Origin: Spirosoma terrae
GTDB lineage: Bacteria; Bacteroidota; Bacteroidia; Cytophagales; Spirosomataceae
DNA length: 64,000 nt
Direction of reading: 5' to 3'
Assembly (NCBI RefSeq): GCF_010435915.1
Contig: NZ_JAAFZH010000014.1
Span: forward strand, 62,001-126,000
The position numbers and the translations under genes were made by a program. How positions within the stretch are numbered: the stretch's first letter is position 1; every line of letters begins with the position of its first letter. Below the pieces are notes generated by a model. It did not search any database. It saw only the letters and a program-made list of their open reading frames with translations, and was not told the origin of the DNA. Shown here piece by piece: positions 15,905 through 24,951 of this stretch.

Positions 15905-16738
15905 TCAGTAGGTGAATACTATCGGATTTAATTCATCCTGCGGGCCACCGCCAATCGGGGCATTGTTAAGCCATTTGGCATGGTCGGCTACCTGATAGGG
16001 ATTGCGTGGCTCGATAATACGTTGATCGTTATCCATGTAAATCATGGTCATAACTTTGCGAGGGCGGTCTGATACGTTCGGCCCTGCCCGGTGAAACGTC
16101 CAGCCAGCATGATAACTAACTTCGCCAAGATCGAATGGCGTATCGTGTACGGTAAAGTTTTGCCGCTGTAGTTCGTCCGATAACGTTTTCTCACTCTCGT
16201 CACTAATCTCTATATCGCGGCCAATTGCTACGTGCTGGCTACCTTCTGCGAACGCCAGTGGCCCCATCTCCATCGGGGTTTCCTGTAAAGGAATCCATAC
16301 CGTTACGGTATGAGGGGAGGCTAAAGGCCAGTAAAATTGATCGGCATGCCAGGGCGTAATCCCTCCCGACGGTTCTTTGTATAAAGCCTGATCGTGATAA
16401 ATACGGACACCTTCGACGCCCATCAGGTCCGCAGCAATTTTAGCTAACCGTTTTGAAAAAACGAACTCCCTGGCTCGGTCATCCTCGCGCCATAGATTCA
16501 TAATCTGCAGGAATGCTCGTTCATACGTAGTACGTTCTTCCATTGGTTTTATAAGCGTATTCAGGCGAAAAACCAGCTCCGTGATAATATCGCCATAATA
16601 GTCCAGTACCCTTGGGCTCAGTACGTGTTTTAATTTGACGAAGCCGTTTTTTCGGTAAAACGAAATGGCTTCCTGGCTGACTTCGTAAGGCGTATCGAGT
16701 TCGTTGAGTAAGTCTGTTTTGTCGATAATGGCTTCCAT
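15905..16738 (-). CDS. phytanoyl-CoA dioxygenase (PhyH) family Fe(II)/2-oxoglutarate oxygenase
   Basis: 277 residues. The PhyH fold is indicated by FYRKNGFVKLKHVLSP near the N terminus, the iron-binding HxD motif in ITPWHADQFYW (about residue 133), VTVWIPLQETPMEMGPLAF, and the distal His with its 2-oxoglutarate Arg region in VSYHAGWTFHRAGPN. These proteins hydroxylate small lipids or secondary metabolites; the substrate is unknown. The gene is divergent from an AraC-type regulator 146 nt away, which probably controls it. A TATTTTTG element (minus strand, 16773-16780) lies about 35 nt upstream of its start and may be its -7 box. Confidence 0.87.
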   Translation of the reverse strand: MEAIIDKTDLLNELDTPYEVSQEAISFYRKNGFVKLKHVLSPRVLDYYGDIITELVFRLNTLIKPMEERTTYERAFLQIMNLWREDDRAREFVFSKRLAKIAADLMGVEGVRIYHDQALYKEPSGGITPWHADQFYWPLASPHTVTVWIPLQETPMEMGPLAFAEGSQHVAIGRDIEISDESEKTLSDELQRQNFTVHDTPFDLGEVSYHAGWTFHRAGPNVSDRPRKVMTMIYMDNDQRIIEPRNPYQVADHAKWLNNAPIGGGPQDELNPIVFTY

Positions 16739-16884
16739 AAAACTAGATAAGGTTGGGTTACAAGGACCAATACAAAAATATATACTTGTTAAGAGTCTAG
16801 GTAGGACGGTTTTATCTTATTTGTATTTAATTTTGACCTGTTGCGGGTTTATTGATATGAATGAGAGTTAAAATAGGATGATAA

Positions 16885-17754
16885 ATGAGGGCTTTATTTG
16901 AGAAGCTAACTTTTGGAGAGCAAAGTTCTGTGCTCGTACGGCAATTTAAATTACCCTATTTCGATGCGCCCTGGCATTATCATCCAGAGTATGAACTGAC
17001 GTATATCGTGCAGGGCTACGGACGGCGGTTTGTTGGGGATCATGTTGAGTCGTTTCAGGCTGGTGATTTAGTATTAGTAGGACCTGATCTGCCTCATTTC
17101 TGGCGGAGCGACGACGAATTCTATCAGGGAAAAGCAGAGTTGCAGTCGGAGTCGATTGTTGTGCAGTTTCCGAATGATTTTATACAGCAGGGGCTGGCGA
17201 CGGTTCCTGAAGCCATGGTTGTACGACAATTACTGGATCGATCTCGCTACGGACTACGGTTTAGTTCGTCGAGTATCGGCGCTATAGTTGATCAACTGGA
17301 GCGTCTTCCTCAGAAAACAGGTCTGCTACCACTTCTTGGCCTGTTAGAGATTTTAAACGAACTTAGCAATGATCGAGACGCTACGTTGCTGGCTAGTGAT
17401 GGATATCAGCTCGCGCCCAGCGCTGCTGAAACGGAGCGAATGAAACGGGTATTCGACCATATGCTGAACCATTTTCGGGAGGAAATTAGAGTAGAGCAGA
17501 TTGCGTCGGTGGCGGGCATGGCAGAGGCTGCGTTCTGCCGTTATTTTAAGAAGAGAACCCGTAAATCGTTTGTGGAATACTTAAATGAACTACGTATCAG
17601 TCATGCCCGGAAACTGTTAACTGATTTTGATCTGAGCATCAGCCAGGTTGGACTGGAGTGCGGATTCAACAATAGTTCTCATTTTCATCGTCAGTTTAAA
17701 CTCCACACGGGTGTAACTCCGTTGCATTACCAGACTATGGCACGACAAAAATGA
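16885..17754 (+). CDS. AraC-family transcriptional regulator with N-terminal cupin
   Basis: 289 residues. The N-terminal cupin sensor domain (about 1-150) shows DAPWHYHPEYELTYIVQG and FQAGDLVLVGPDLPHFW. The C-terminal pair of helix-turn-helix motifs (about 190-285) shows IRVEQIASVAGMAEAAFCRYFKKRTRKSF and ISQVGLECGFNNSSHFHRQFK, the AraC signature. Likely binds a small ligand, often a sugar or sugar acid in this subgroup, and acts on the adjacent divergent PhyH gene. The start shown follows an AT-rich stretch with no Shine-Dalgarno sequence. Confidence 0.92.
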   Translation: MRALFEKLTFGEQSSVLVRQFKLPYFDAPWHYHPEYELTYIVQGYGRRFVGDHVESFQAGDLVLVGPDLPHFWRSDDEFYQGKAELQSESIVVQFPNDFIQQGLATVPEAMVVRQLLDRSRYGLRFSSSSIGAIVDQLERLPQKTGLLPLLGLLEILNELSNDRDATLLASDGYQLAPSAAETERMKRVFDHMLNHFREEIRVEQIASVAGMAEAAFCRYFKKRTRKSFVEYLNELRISHARKLLTDFDLSISQVGLECGFNNSSHFHRQFKLHTGVTPLHYQTMARQK

Positions 17755-17904
17755 AGAGGCTACCGATGTAACAGGAAATATCAGGAAAAAGTAGAGGGTG
17801 TGGTAAATAGGCATTATTGCCCGGTAAATTTCATTCTGATAGGCATTAAAGAGGTTGATCTATAGTCTGACTAAAAATCTCCTACATTCTACCATTTTCC
17901 GCTG

Positions 17905-17912
17905 TACCTTTG
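17905..17912 (+). promoter_or_regulatory. candidate -7 element (TACCTTTG) for glyA
   Basis: Exact TAnnTTTG match 78 nt upstream of the glyA ATG. No TTG at 17-23 nt spacing. The leader between contains a small hairpin (GGTTGC / GCAACC around 17930-17954); no riboswitch is recognised. Confidence 0.45.
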
Positions 17913-17990
17913 TAAGTGATTGCTTGTTTGGTTGCAGCTTAGTGATTGGCAACCAGATTTTGAAACACGAATGCACAAACCGCTCGCAGT

Positions 17991-19280
17991 ATGACAACCG
18001 TCACCACCACCCGCGATACACAGGTATTTGACCTGATTGCCAAAGAACAACATCGGCAGGAGTCGGGTATTGAACTAATCGCGTCAGAAAACTTTGTATC
18101 GCCCGCTGTTATGGAAGCGGCCGGGAGTGTTTTGACCAACAAATATGCTGAAGGCCTTCCTGGTAAACGCTATTACGGTGGTTGCGAGGTAGTTGATCAG
18201 ATCGAACAAATTGCTATTGACCGGGCCAAAGAACTGTTTGGCGCTACGTGGGTTAATGTTCAGCCTCATTCGGGAGCGCAGGCTAATACGGCCGTTTTCC
18301 TGGCTTGCCTGCAACCCGGCGATACTATTCTGGGATTCGATTTGTCGCACGGTGGTCACCTGACACATGGTTCGCCAGTAAATATTTCGGGTAAGTATTT
18401 CCGCCCTACGTTTTATGGCGTAGAAAAAGAAACGGGCGTGATCAACTACGATGTGGTTGAAGAAACGGCCAAGCGCGAAAAGCCGAAGATGATTATCTGT
18501 GGCGCATCGGCCTATAGCCGCGATTGGGATTACGCCCGGCTTCGGGCTATTGCCGACGAAGTTGGCGCGTTGTTACTAGCCGACGTATCGCACCCTGCCG
18601 GACTAATTGCGAAAGGATTATTAAATGATCCGCTGGCTCATTCGCACATTGTGACAACTACAACCCACAAAACGCTACGTGGTACGCGCGGTGGTATGAT
18701 CATGATGCGGAACGATTTCGAAAACCCATTCGGCATCAAAACCCTTAAAGGTGAACTGCGGACAATGTCATCGCTGCTGGATTCGGGTGTTTTCCCCGGT
18801 ACGCAGGGTGGGCCGTTGGAACATATTATTGCAGCTAAAGCGGTGGCTTTCGGCGAAGCACTATCTGACGATTTCTATGATTATGCTGTTCAGGTGAAAG
18901 CAAACGCACAGGCAATGGCGAATGCATTCCTAAGCCGGGGCTATGAAATTATTTCCGGTGGTACTGATAACCATTTGATGCTTATTGATTTACGGTCGAA
19001 AGGCTTGACGGGTAAACTGGCTGAAAATACGTTGATCAAAGCCGATATCACGATCAACAAAAACATGGTTCCGTTCGATGATAAATCACCGATGGTAACG
19101 TCGGGTATTCGGGTTGGAACGGCTGCCATGACAACACGCGGCCTGAAAGAATCGGATATGGAGCAAATCGTCGTATATATCGACAAAGTGTTGATGAATC
19201 ATGACGATGAAGCGACGCTTGCGACCGTAAAAGAAGAAATTAATGAGTGGATGAAAGCATTTCCGCTCTATAAAAGTTAA
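17991..19280 (+). CDS. glyA: serine hydroxymethyltransferase
   Basis: 429 residues, normal bacterial length. Interconverts serine and glycine with tetrahydrofolate, the main source of one-carbon units. Motifs: HRQESGIELIASENFVSPAV at the N terminus, YAEGLPGKRYYGGCE, VQPHSGAQAN, DLSHGGHLTHG, LADVSHPAGLIAKGL, the PLP lysine K227 in TTTTHKTLRGTRGG, and GTQGGPLEH. All active-site segments are intact. It is followed by tatC on the same strand across a long hairpin, so co-transcription is uncertain. Confidence 0.97.
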   Translation: MTTVTTTRDTQVFDLIAKEQHRQESGIELIASENFVSPAVMEAAGSVLTNKYAEGLPGKRYYGGCEVVDQIEQIAIDRAKELFGATWVNVQPHSGAQANTAVFLACLQPGDTILGFDLSHGGHLTHGSPVNISGKYFRPTFYGVEKETGVINYDVVEETAKREKPKMIICGASAYSRDWDYARLRAIADEVGALLLADVSHPAGLIAKGLLNDPLAHSHIVTTTTHKTLRGTRGGMIMMRNDFENPFGIKTLKGELRTMSSLLDSGVFPGTQGGPLEHIIAAKAVAFGEALSDDFYDYAVQVKANAQAMANAFLSRGYEIISGGTDNHLMLIDLRSKGLTGKLAENTLIKADITINKNMVPFDDKSPMVTSGIRVGTAAMTTRGLKESDMEQIVVYIDKVLMNHDDEATLATVKEEINEWMKAFPLYKS

Positions 19281-19284
19281 TTGT

Positions 19285-19353
19285 GAATGATTGGATGATA
19301 GAATGATTGACTAGTAGTCTTTACGTAGCAGTTACTCTATCATCCAATCATTC
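19285..19353. repeat. long intergenic hairpin between glyA and tatC
   Basis: Perfect 18-bp arms at 19285-19302 and 19336-19353, with further partial pairing outward (TTGTGAATGATT / its near complement) offset by a 4-nt block. The loop contains ACGTAG. The structure ends about 20 nt before the tatC ATG. Confidence 0.75.
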
Positions 19354-19373
19354 AATCATTCGCAATTTGAAAC

Positions 19374-20228
19374 ATGCCGCTAGATCAACTGACCGACGAG
19401 GAGATTGAAGAAGAGGGTAAGGAGATGTCCTTTCTCGACCATCTGGAAGAACTCCGCTGGCACATTATCCGGGCCGTTGGGTCCATTTTCGTGTTTGCGA
19501 TCATTGCCTTTGTCTTCATTGAAGATATCTGGAACACGGTGATTATGGGGCCTAAAAGTCCTAATTTCTGGACGTACCGGATGATGTGTAAACTGTCTGA
19601 TGCGACAGGCTACGCCGATTTGTGCGTTAAGAAACTAAATTTTGAGTTGCAGGCGCTCGGCGTATCGGATCAGTTTACGATGGCCCTTACGTCGTCGTTA
19701 ATTATCGGCCTTTGTTTTGCATTCCCCTACGCCTTCTGGGAGTTATGGCGATTCATTAAGCCTGGGTTACGTCAGACAGAAAAGCAGGCTGCTCGTGGAG
19801 CTGTATTCTATGTGTCGTCGTTGTTTCTGATGGGATTACTTTTTGGATACTTTATTGTATCTCCGTTGGCGATCAACTTCCTGGCCAATTATCAGATCAC
19901 GCCTGAGATTAAAAACCAGTTTGACATTACGTCTTACATTGGTATTCTGGTTACGTTGTCATTAGGTTGTGCCTTAATGTTCCAGATGCCAATAGTAGCC
20001 TTTGTGCTATCGAAAGTAGGTATCTTAACGCCTGCTTTTATGCGCGAATACCGGAAACATGCCTGGATTGTCATTCTGGTAGTAGCCGGAATCATTACGC
20101 CCTCGCCCGACATTTATAGCCAGGTTCTGGTTGCCTTGCCATTAGCAATGCTGTATGAGGTCAGTATTTTAGTCTCCGGGTCGGTGCAAAAAGCCCGATT
20201 GGCTGACGAAAAAGCGTTGATGAAATAG
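19374..20228 (+). CDS. tatC: Sec-independent (Tat) protein translocase subunit TatC
   Basis: 284 residues with six predicted membrane helices. The N-terminal cytoplasmic motif MSFLDHLEELRWHIIRA is the TatC signature, followed by GLCFAFPYAFWELWRFIKPGL and LITPSPDIYSQ-like segments (GIITPSPDIYSQVLVALPLAMLYE in pieces). TatC recognises twin-arginine signal peptides in the inner membrane. No tatA or tatB gene adjoins it. A likely Tat substrate, the small subunit of the GMC dehydrogenase at 36087, lies elsewhere in the window. The 284-residue length includes an insertion after helix 1 (SPNFWTYRMMCKLSDATG) typical of Bacteroidota TatC. Confidence 0.95.
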   Translation: MPLDQLTDEEIEEEGKEMSFLDHLEELRWHIIRAVGSIFVFAIIAFVFIEDIWNTVIMGPKSPNFWTYRMMCKLSDATGYADLCVKKLNFELQALGVSDQFTMALTSSLIIGLCFAFPYAFWELWRFIKPGLRQTEKQAARGAVFYVSSLFLMGLLFGYFIVSPLAINFLANYQITPEIKNQFDITSYIGILVTLSLGCALMFQMPIVAFVLSKVGILTPAFMREYRKHAWIVILVVAGIITPSPDIYSQVLVALPLAMLYEVSILVSGSVQKARLADEKALMK

Positions 20229-20249
20229 GCGTTAATGATTTTAGTTGAG

Positions 20250-20291
20250 AGAGGATACGTATCGAACTAACAAGCTCAATACGTATCCTCT
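20250..20291. repeat. hairpin between tatC and the 73-residue gene
   Basis: Perfect 13-bp arms at 20250-20262 and 20279-20291, each containing ATACGTAT, with a 16-nt loop. It ends 17 nt before the next ATG. Confidence 0.7.
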
Positions 20292-20308
20292 ACTTATTTA
20301 CAAAACAG

Positions 20309-20530
20309 ATGAATCAGTACGATTTTCGAAAATACCACTATCGGTCTATCAACGCAGCTGATGATGCTGAACGAGCTGCCATTAACCAGGAGCTGAAAGA
20401 GTTGTACGCATCCTTGTCCGAGGAAGAAAAAAATGAATTCAATCGGCAACTACAAACTTTTCTGGCCAGAGAAATGGGCCGCCTGAAATCAGATTATGAG
20501 TCGATCAAAGGAAGCACGAGCGATAATTGA
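20309..20530 (+). CDS. small soluble helical protein, function unknown
   Basis: 73 residues, highly charged and predicted almost wholly helical (DDAERAAINQELKELYASLSEEEKNEFNRQLQTFLAREMGRLKSD in segments). No signal peptide, no Cys, no recognised domain. It follows tatC with a hairpin between and has its own terminator at 20555. The SLSEEEKNEFNRQL region resembles heptad-type small proteins but matches no family I can name. A clear start and a downstream terminator support it as a real gene. Confidence 0.65.
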   Translation: MNQYDFRKYHYRSINAADDAERAAINQELKELYASLSEEEKNEFNRQLQTFLAREMGRLKSDYESIKGSTSDN

Positions 20531-20554
20531 CGCTACGTATTCCACAACCTACTT

Positions 20555-20587
20555 AGAAATGCTATGTCTTGAAGACATGGCATTTCT
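20555..20587. terminator. hairpin terminator after the 73-residue gene
   Basis: AGAAATGCTATGTCT and AGACATGGCATTTCT pair with a 3-nt loop and one mismatch. It lies between convergent units (73-residue gene on plus, DUF58 gene on minus). Confidence 0.75.
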
Positions 20588-20629
20588 GGTATTGTATGTT
20601 CTACTTTCGTTTTTAATGTTCTTCAACAC

Positions 20630-21988
20630 TTAAATCATGCCTCTGGCCTTCAACTCAAGGTATTTGTTGACGGTATTGGCTGTCAGATTTTTGGGTGCCG
20701 TTAAAATAGATTGGATACCATACTGAGCTAGCTCTTTGACGATTTGCTTTTTTTCGAAAGCAAACTTTTCACCGATGGTTTTCAGGTAAATCTGCTCCGT
20801 GTCGGTGGCTGGTTTGTCCAGCAGATCGCGGAGTTCGGTGTTTTCGAAGAAAATAACCAGTAATAGATGATCTTTCGCCAGCCGACGCAGAAAGGGTAGC
20901 TGTCGGTGCATGGCATTCACCGTCTCAAAATTAGTAAACAGTAATAATAGACTTCGCTGGCGTATATGTCGGCGCACACTGGCATACAGACTTTCGTAAT
21001 CGCTTTCCTGAAATTTCGTCTTCTGGCGATACAATAACTCCAGAATCTTAAGCATATGCCCCGTACGATTGTCGGCTGGTAACAATTGACCTACGTGATC
21101 GGAAAACGTCAGAATGCCTGCACGATCTTGCTTTTGTATGGCAATATTGCTCAGCACCAGACTGGCATTAATGGCATAGTCGAGCAGGGTTAGCTCATCA
21201 AAAGGCGATTGCATAACACGGCCTTTGTCGATCAGGCAGTAGACTGGCTGTGAGCGTTCGTCCTGATAAGCGTTAATCATCAACGTAGCACCCTGCGAAT
21301 CGCTACGTCGGGAGGTCGCTTTCCAGTTTACGGTACGAACATCGTCACCAGTCGAGTAGGGGCGTACCTGTTCAAATTCCATACTATGACCAATCCGACG
21401 AATCCGCTTGATACCAATTTCATTGAGCCGATTGGTTGCTGCCAGGAGTTCATACTGGCGCATCTGGAGAAAAGACGGATAAACAGCAACCATCTTTCCC
21501 TCCTCGAATTGAAACCGTCGCTTCAGTAATCCTATTGGCGAAAGAACAAACGTATTAACGGCTCCGAAACTGTATTCGCCCCGGCGAGTGGGGCGAAGTT
21601 CGTACCGAATAGCGCGGGTTTCGCGCGGATTGAGCCCGGCCCGGAACAGTACGTCCCGGCGCTGGAATTGAAAGGGGATTTCGTCGATGATTTCTACGTT
21701 TACCCGAAACGGATAGTAGTTTTCGAGGTAAATCGTCAGCGGATTGGCATCGCCGTTCGAGAGTCGGTCGGGAACGTCACGACGGGCGAAGAAGACAGGT
21801 TTCTTTACCTTGTTCTTTCTGAACAGTAACCAGCCGTCTATAGCAATCAGCAACATAAAGGCGGCAAACAACAGCTGCACCAGCGGAAACAAGACTGGAA
21901 AAGCATAAGCCGCTACGAACAGCAAAACAAATGCTATCAGAGAAAACCACAGGCGGGTAGCTATAAATAAGGGTCGGAGAAACGTCAA
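20630..21988 (-). CDS. DUF58 domain protein (vWA-like), last gene of the MoxR operon
   Basis: 452 residues. Two N-terminal membrane helices (about 10-55), a beta-rich region, then the DUF58 core with GDDVRTVNWKATSRR (about 215-230) and a vWA-like part (VYCLIDKGRVM, LLLFTNFETVNAM). DUF58 proteins are regular partners of MoxR AAA+ ATPases and may hold a metal-dependent binding fold. The start is a TTG at 21986-21988 overlapping the TGA of the preceding gene as TTGA, so it is translationally coupled; the next in-frame ATG is 40 codons in and would remove both helices. Exact function is unknown. Confidence 0.87.
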   Translation of the reverse strand: MTFLRPLFIATRLWFSLIAFVLLFVAAYAFPVLFPLVQLLFAAFMLLIAIDGWLLFRKNKVKKPVFFARRDVPDRLSNGDANPLTIYLENYYPFRVNVEIIDEIPFQFQRRDVLFRAGLNPRETRAIRYELRPTRRGEYSFGAVNTFVLSPIGLLKRRFQFEEGKMVAVYPSFLQMRQYELLAATNRLNEIGIKRIRRIGHSMEFEQVRPYSTGDDVRTVNWKATSRRSDSQGATLMINAYQDERSQPVYCLIDKGRVMQSPFDELTLLDYAINASLVLSNIAIQKQDRAGILTFSDHVGQLLPADNRTGHMLKILELLYRQKTKFQESDYESLYASVRRHIRQRSLLLLFTNFETVNAMHRQLPFLRRLAKDHLLLVIFFENTELRDLLDKPATDTEQIYLKTIGEKFAFEKKQIVKELAQYGIQSILTAPKNLTANTVNKYLELKARGMI

Positions 21989-22803
21989 CGATTCAGCGTT
22001 TTAAGGTTTTGGAGAGCTTCGTCAATGTCAGGTTCGTATAACAAATTGTGATCGTCTTCCTGAAAATCAATGGTACGTTCGGCACGTAGTGCTTTAAAGA
22101 AAAACGATGCATCCTGAAAAGCCGTTTGGGCTTCCTGAGTTCGGTTTAGCTGACGTAGTGCACGGCCTCGATGATACTGCGCCAAAGCGCTCCGGTTAAA
22201 ATTCTTCAGCGCAAATCCCAGATCCGTTAATGCTTTTTCGGGTTGCTGTAAGGCAATATAGCTTACGGCTCGGCTAATAAAATGACGATAGTTGACCCAC
22301 TCGGCCCCATGTTTGTGTACGAGTGAATCAATGCCTGCCGAAAACTGCTCGATGGCCCGTTGATGATCGCCCAATCCCTGATAGGCAAGCCCTTTAAAAT
22401 AACTGACGGGACTGTTGTAGACAATGTCGTCGAAGGCGGGGGTTAATGCATCATAAGCGTCAAAATGTTTTAAAGCCCGCTGGTAGTCACGTAGTTCCAA
22501 CAGGTATAACTCACCAATAGCACCGCTTTCTTTCGGATACGTAACGGAGGTTTTCTCCAGCCAGAGATCCGCTTGTTCATAATCTCTTTGCCATAAGTAG
22601 TTAATGGCCCGAAAGCGGTCGTTTTGAGCGTTACGAGTTAAGGTGTCCAAACGGCTTTTCTCCCGCCTTTCCGCAAAAAAGAACCGGCTTTGAGGTGCTC
22701 GATTAGTTGCCATCATAGAAGCGCAGGACTTTAGAAAACGCTCTCCGTCTTGCGCAAATGCTGAAGCCGATAACAGCAACAGTAAATAGACTATAGGCTT
22801 CAT
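21985..22803 (-). CDS. TPR-repeat periplasmic protein of the MoxR operon
   Basis: 272 residues with a short signal peptide (KPIVYLLLLLSASAFAQ). The body is made of tetratricopeptide-like helical pairs: RDYEQADLWLEKTSVTYP, LELRDYQRALKHFDAYD, GLAYQGLGDHQRAIEQFSAG, ALQQPEKALTDLGFALKN and RALRQLNRTQEAQTAFQDA. A protein-interaction scaffold, probably periplasmic. It overlaps the preceding gene by ATGA (22800-22803) and the DUF58 gene by TTGA (21985-21988), so all three are coupled. TPR proteins accompany MoxR and vWA genes in Bat-type clusters. Confidence 0.82.
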   Translation of the reverse strand: MKPIVYLLLLLSASAFAQDGERFLKSCASMMATNRAPQSRFFFAERREKSRLDTLTRNAQNDRFRAINYLWQRDYEQADLWLEKTSVTYPKESGAIGELYLLELRDYQRALKHFDAYDALTPAFDDIVYNSPVSYFKGLAYQGLGDHQRAIEQFSAGIDSLVHKHGAEWVNYRHFISRAVSYIALQQPEKALTDLGFALKNFNRSALAQYHRGRALRQLNRTQEAQTAFQDASFFFKALRAERTIDFQEDDHNLLYEPDIDEALQNLKTLNR

Positions 22804-23945
22804 GGCAGAATATCGGTTATGTTTCCGTCTTTAAGCCGAAATGCCAACGTAATAGCTGCATCCTGAGGCCGTGAGTCTGGATTGCGGTTGGCCCGAAAAG
22901 ACTCATCAACGGCAATCTGGTTGCGGCATAACGTTAATAATTGCGTCGTGATACGTTCGTCGAAGACTTTAGGACAATAATCTTCGTCAAAACCAGTCGT
23001 AGAAAATAAGCCTGATTCACCATTGCAATTCACAACAAATTTTATCTGAATCAATCCTGACTGACCTGCCCGATGAACGGGTTGATAGTATTTGGTCAGA
23101 AGCTGAAGCACATCGTATCGTTTGTGCGAACGCCCGAGAGCAACTTCGTGCCACATGGATCGGTAACAATTGTCGCAGGTTTGGAAGCCGCTGGCCCGAC
23201 ACGAATCTGTCGGTGATAGTGGTTTTAGTAGCTGAAACGTTTCGGTTGAGATCGATTTTCCATTCCAGCCAATCATCTTAACCGATTTGGCTGAGTTCGC
23301 CACTATTTGCCAGATCGGTTTGTAGTTGCCATCACGAGTATATTGATTGCCTCGGATGATCAGAAAAACGGATGAGCCGAAACGAGCCAGTCGCCAAAAA
23401 TGCGCCGTGCGTTGTTTGGTAACTACGTCTTCCAGACTGGCTTTGCCGTTAGCGAACAGATTAATCACTACGTTCCCGGCTTGCCAGCTCTTAGCTGTTA
23501 GCTGTCGATGCACCTGAGCCGAATCGGCGGGAATGTCGGTAAACCGCCGAAAGACTAACGGATACGTAGTGCCGATACGTAGCAAATCGCCCTGCATACG
23601 AACCATCTCTGGCGCGTAATGAATGGTATCGATACGTACTGACTCGCCCTGCACCGACCAGGTCGATGTGAGTGGAGAGGCAGAGCCATCTACCATGCCC
23701 AACTGATACGTACTGTCTGCGTTCAGCCGAATATAGGTGGGAAGCGGGCAAACGAAATCAATATCCCATTCTGCGTGAACCCCAATCCAGGTACCAACTA
23801 GCTGGTCGCGATTTGAGGGTTGGGCAAAAAGTAACGAAGTTAACAGAGAGGAGGCTGCGAAAAATAGGATGAACGAACTGGAGTTTATTACGTGAAAAAC
23901 TCCAGGGCAAAACCGATTGAGTAGCAGAATGCAGTCGGCTTTCAT
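22800..23945 (-). CDS. exported protein of unknown function in the MoxR operon
   Basis: About 381 residues from the ATG at 23945 (a TTG two codons earlier is possible). Signal peptide or anchor at about 20-42 (SSFILFFAASSLLTSLLFAQ). Residues 45-150 form a lipocalin-like or META-like beta-rich region beginning DQLVGTWIG. The second half has clustered cysteines (CRASGFQTCDNC) and a C-terminal stretch, GLIQIKFVVNCNGESG then VFDERITTQLLTLCRNQ, that faintly recalls TonB C-terminal domains. I cannot assign a family. It ends in an ATGA overlap with the TPR gene and starts 18 nt after moxR ends, so it belongs to the operon. Confidence 0.7.
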   Translation of the reverse strand: MKADCILLLNRFCPGVFHVINSSSFILFFAASSLLTSLLFAQPSNRDQLVGTWIGVHAEWDIDFVCPLPTYIRLNADSTYQLGMVDGSASPLTSTWSVQGESVRIDTIHYAPEMVRMQGDLLRIGTTYPLVFRRFTDIPADSAQVHRQLTAKSWQAGNVVINLFANGKASLEDVVTKQRTAHFWRLARFGSSVFLIIRGNQYTRDGNYKPIWQIVANSAKSVKMIGWNGKSISTETFQLLKPLSPTDSCRASGFQTCDNCYRSMWHEVALGRSHKRYDVLQLLTKYYQPVHRAGQSGLIQIKFVVNCNGESGLFSTTGFDEDYCPKVFDERITTQLLTLCRNQIAVDESFRANRNPDSRPQDAAITLAFRLKDGNITDILP

Positions 23946-23963
23946 CGTCAATTTTACAAGGGA

Positions 23964-24938
23964 TTAGCGGGGAACTTCTATTTTCTGAACAAGTTGAGTT
24001 ACTACGTCGTCGGCAGTACCGCCTTCCATTTCCCGCTCGGGAGTCAGCAGTACGCGGTGACGTAATACGGGTGCTGCCAGTTCCTGTACATCTTCGGGCG
24101 TAATGAAATCGCGGCCGCGTAAGGTGGCCAGCGCTTTGGCTCCATTCAGCAACGCCACGGATGCGCGAGGAGAAGCCCCTAAATAGAGCGATTTGTTGCT
24201 ACGTGTTGCCTGAATGATCTTCGTAATGTAATCGAATAGGTTGTCTTCAACATGCACCTGATGTACTTGCTGACGTAACGTAGCGAGTTGCTCGGCGGAG
24301 AGCACAGCCGTAACCGCGTCCAGCGCATCAGTCAGACTTCGGCGCTGATGATGACCGCGAAGAATATCAATTTCTGCATCGGTGTCGGGATAGCCAACTA
24401 CTATTTTGAACAGGAAACGGTCTAGCTGGGCTTCGGGTAACCGATACGTACCTTCCTGCTCGATTGGGTTCTGAGTCGCCAGCACCATAAAAGGTTCATC
24501 GAGCCGGTACGTAGTTCCGTCGTTTGTGACCTGGCGCTCTTCCATGACTTCAAACAAGGCCGCTTGTGTTTTGGCAGGAGCCCGGTTTATTTCGTCAATA
24601 AGTACCAGATTGGAAAAAATAGGGCCCTGTTTGAAAACGAAATCGCCGTTTTTAGGAATGAAAACAGACGTACCGAGAACATCGGATGGCATCAAATCGG
24701 GCGTAAACTGAATCCGGTTGAACCCTACCGAAATAGTTTTCGCCAGTAGTTTAGCCGTCAGGGTTTTGGCAACGCCCGGCACGCCTTCCAAAAGAACGTG
24801 GCCGTCTGCCAGCAATGCGGTCAGTAACAAATCGATAGTTTGTCCCTGGCCCACAATAACTTTCCCTATTTCGGTACGTATGGCGTCGATAGCATTTTTA
24901 AGGGGTGTCAGGTCCAGGCGGGTTTCTAAATTTTCCAT
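23964..24938 (-). CDS. MoxR-family AAA+ ATPase
   Basis: 324 residues, typical MoxR length. Walker A GVPGVAKT (about residue 55), Walker B LVLIDEINRAP, sensor 1 VLATQNPIEQEGTYRLPEAQLDRF, arginine-finger region and C-terminal lid GASPRASVALL. All ATPase residues appear intact. MoxR ATPases act as chaperone-like factors that insert cofactors or mature vWA-type proteins; here the obvious clients are DUF58 and the membrane proteins of the same cluster. A 119-nt gap with an inverted repeat separates it from the upstream DUF4350 gene, and the downstream genes are tightly coupled to it. Confidence 0.94.
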   Translation of the reverse strand: MENLETRLDLTPLKNAIDAIRTEIGKVIVGQGQTIDLLLTALLADGHVLLEGVPGVAKTLTAKLLAKTISVGFNRIQFTPDLMPSDVLGTSVFIPKNGDFVFKQGPIFSNLVLIDEINRAPAKTQAALFEVMEERQVTNDGTTYRLDEPFMVLATQNPIEQEGTYRLPEAQLDRFLFKIVVGYPDTDAEIDILRGHHQRRSLTDALDAVTAVLSAEQLATLRQQVHQVHVEDNLFDYITKIIQATRSNKSLYLGASPRASVALLNGAKALATLRGRDFITPEDVQELAAPVLRHRVLLTPEREMEGGTADDVVTQLVQKIEVPR

Positions 24939-24951
24939 AAAATCATTCCAG

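Noticed and set aside
17755..17990. Possible riboswitch in the glyA leader
   Set aside because: Only a small GGTTGC/GCAACC hairpin is seen; no glycine or folate riboswitch pattern could be matched.
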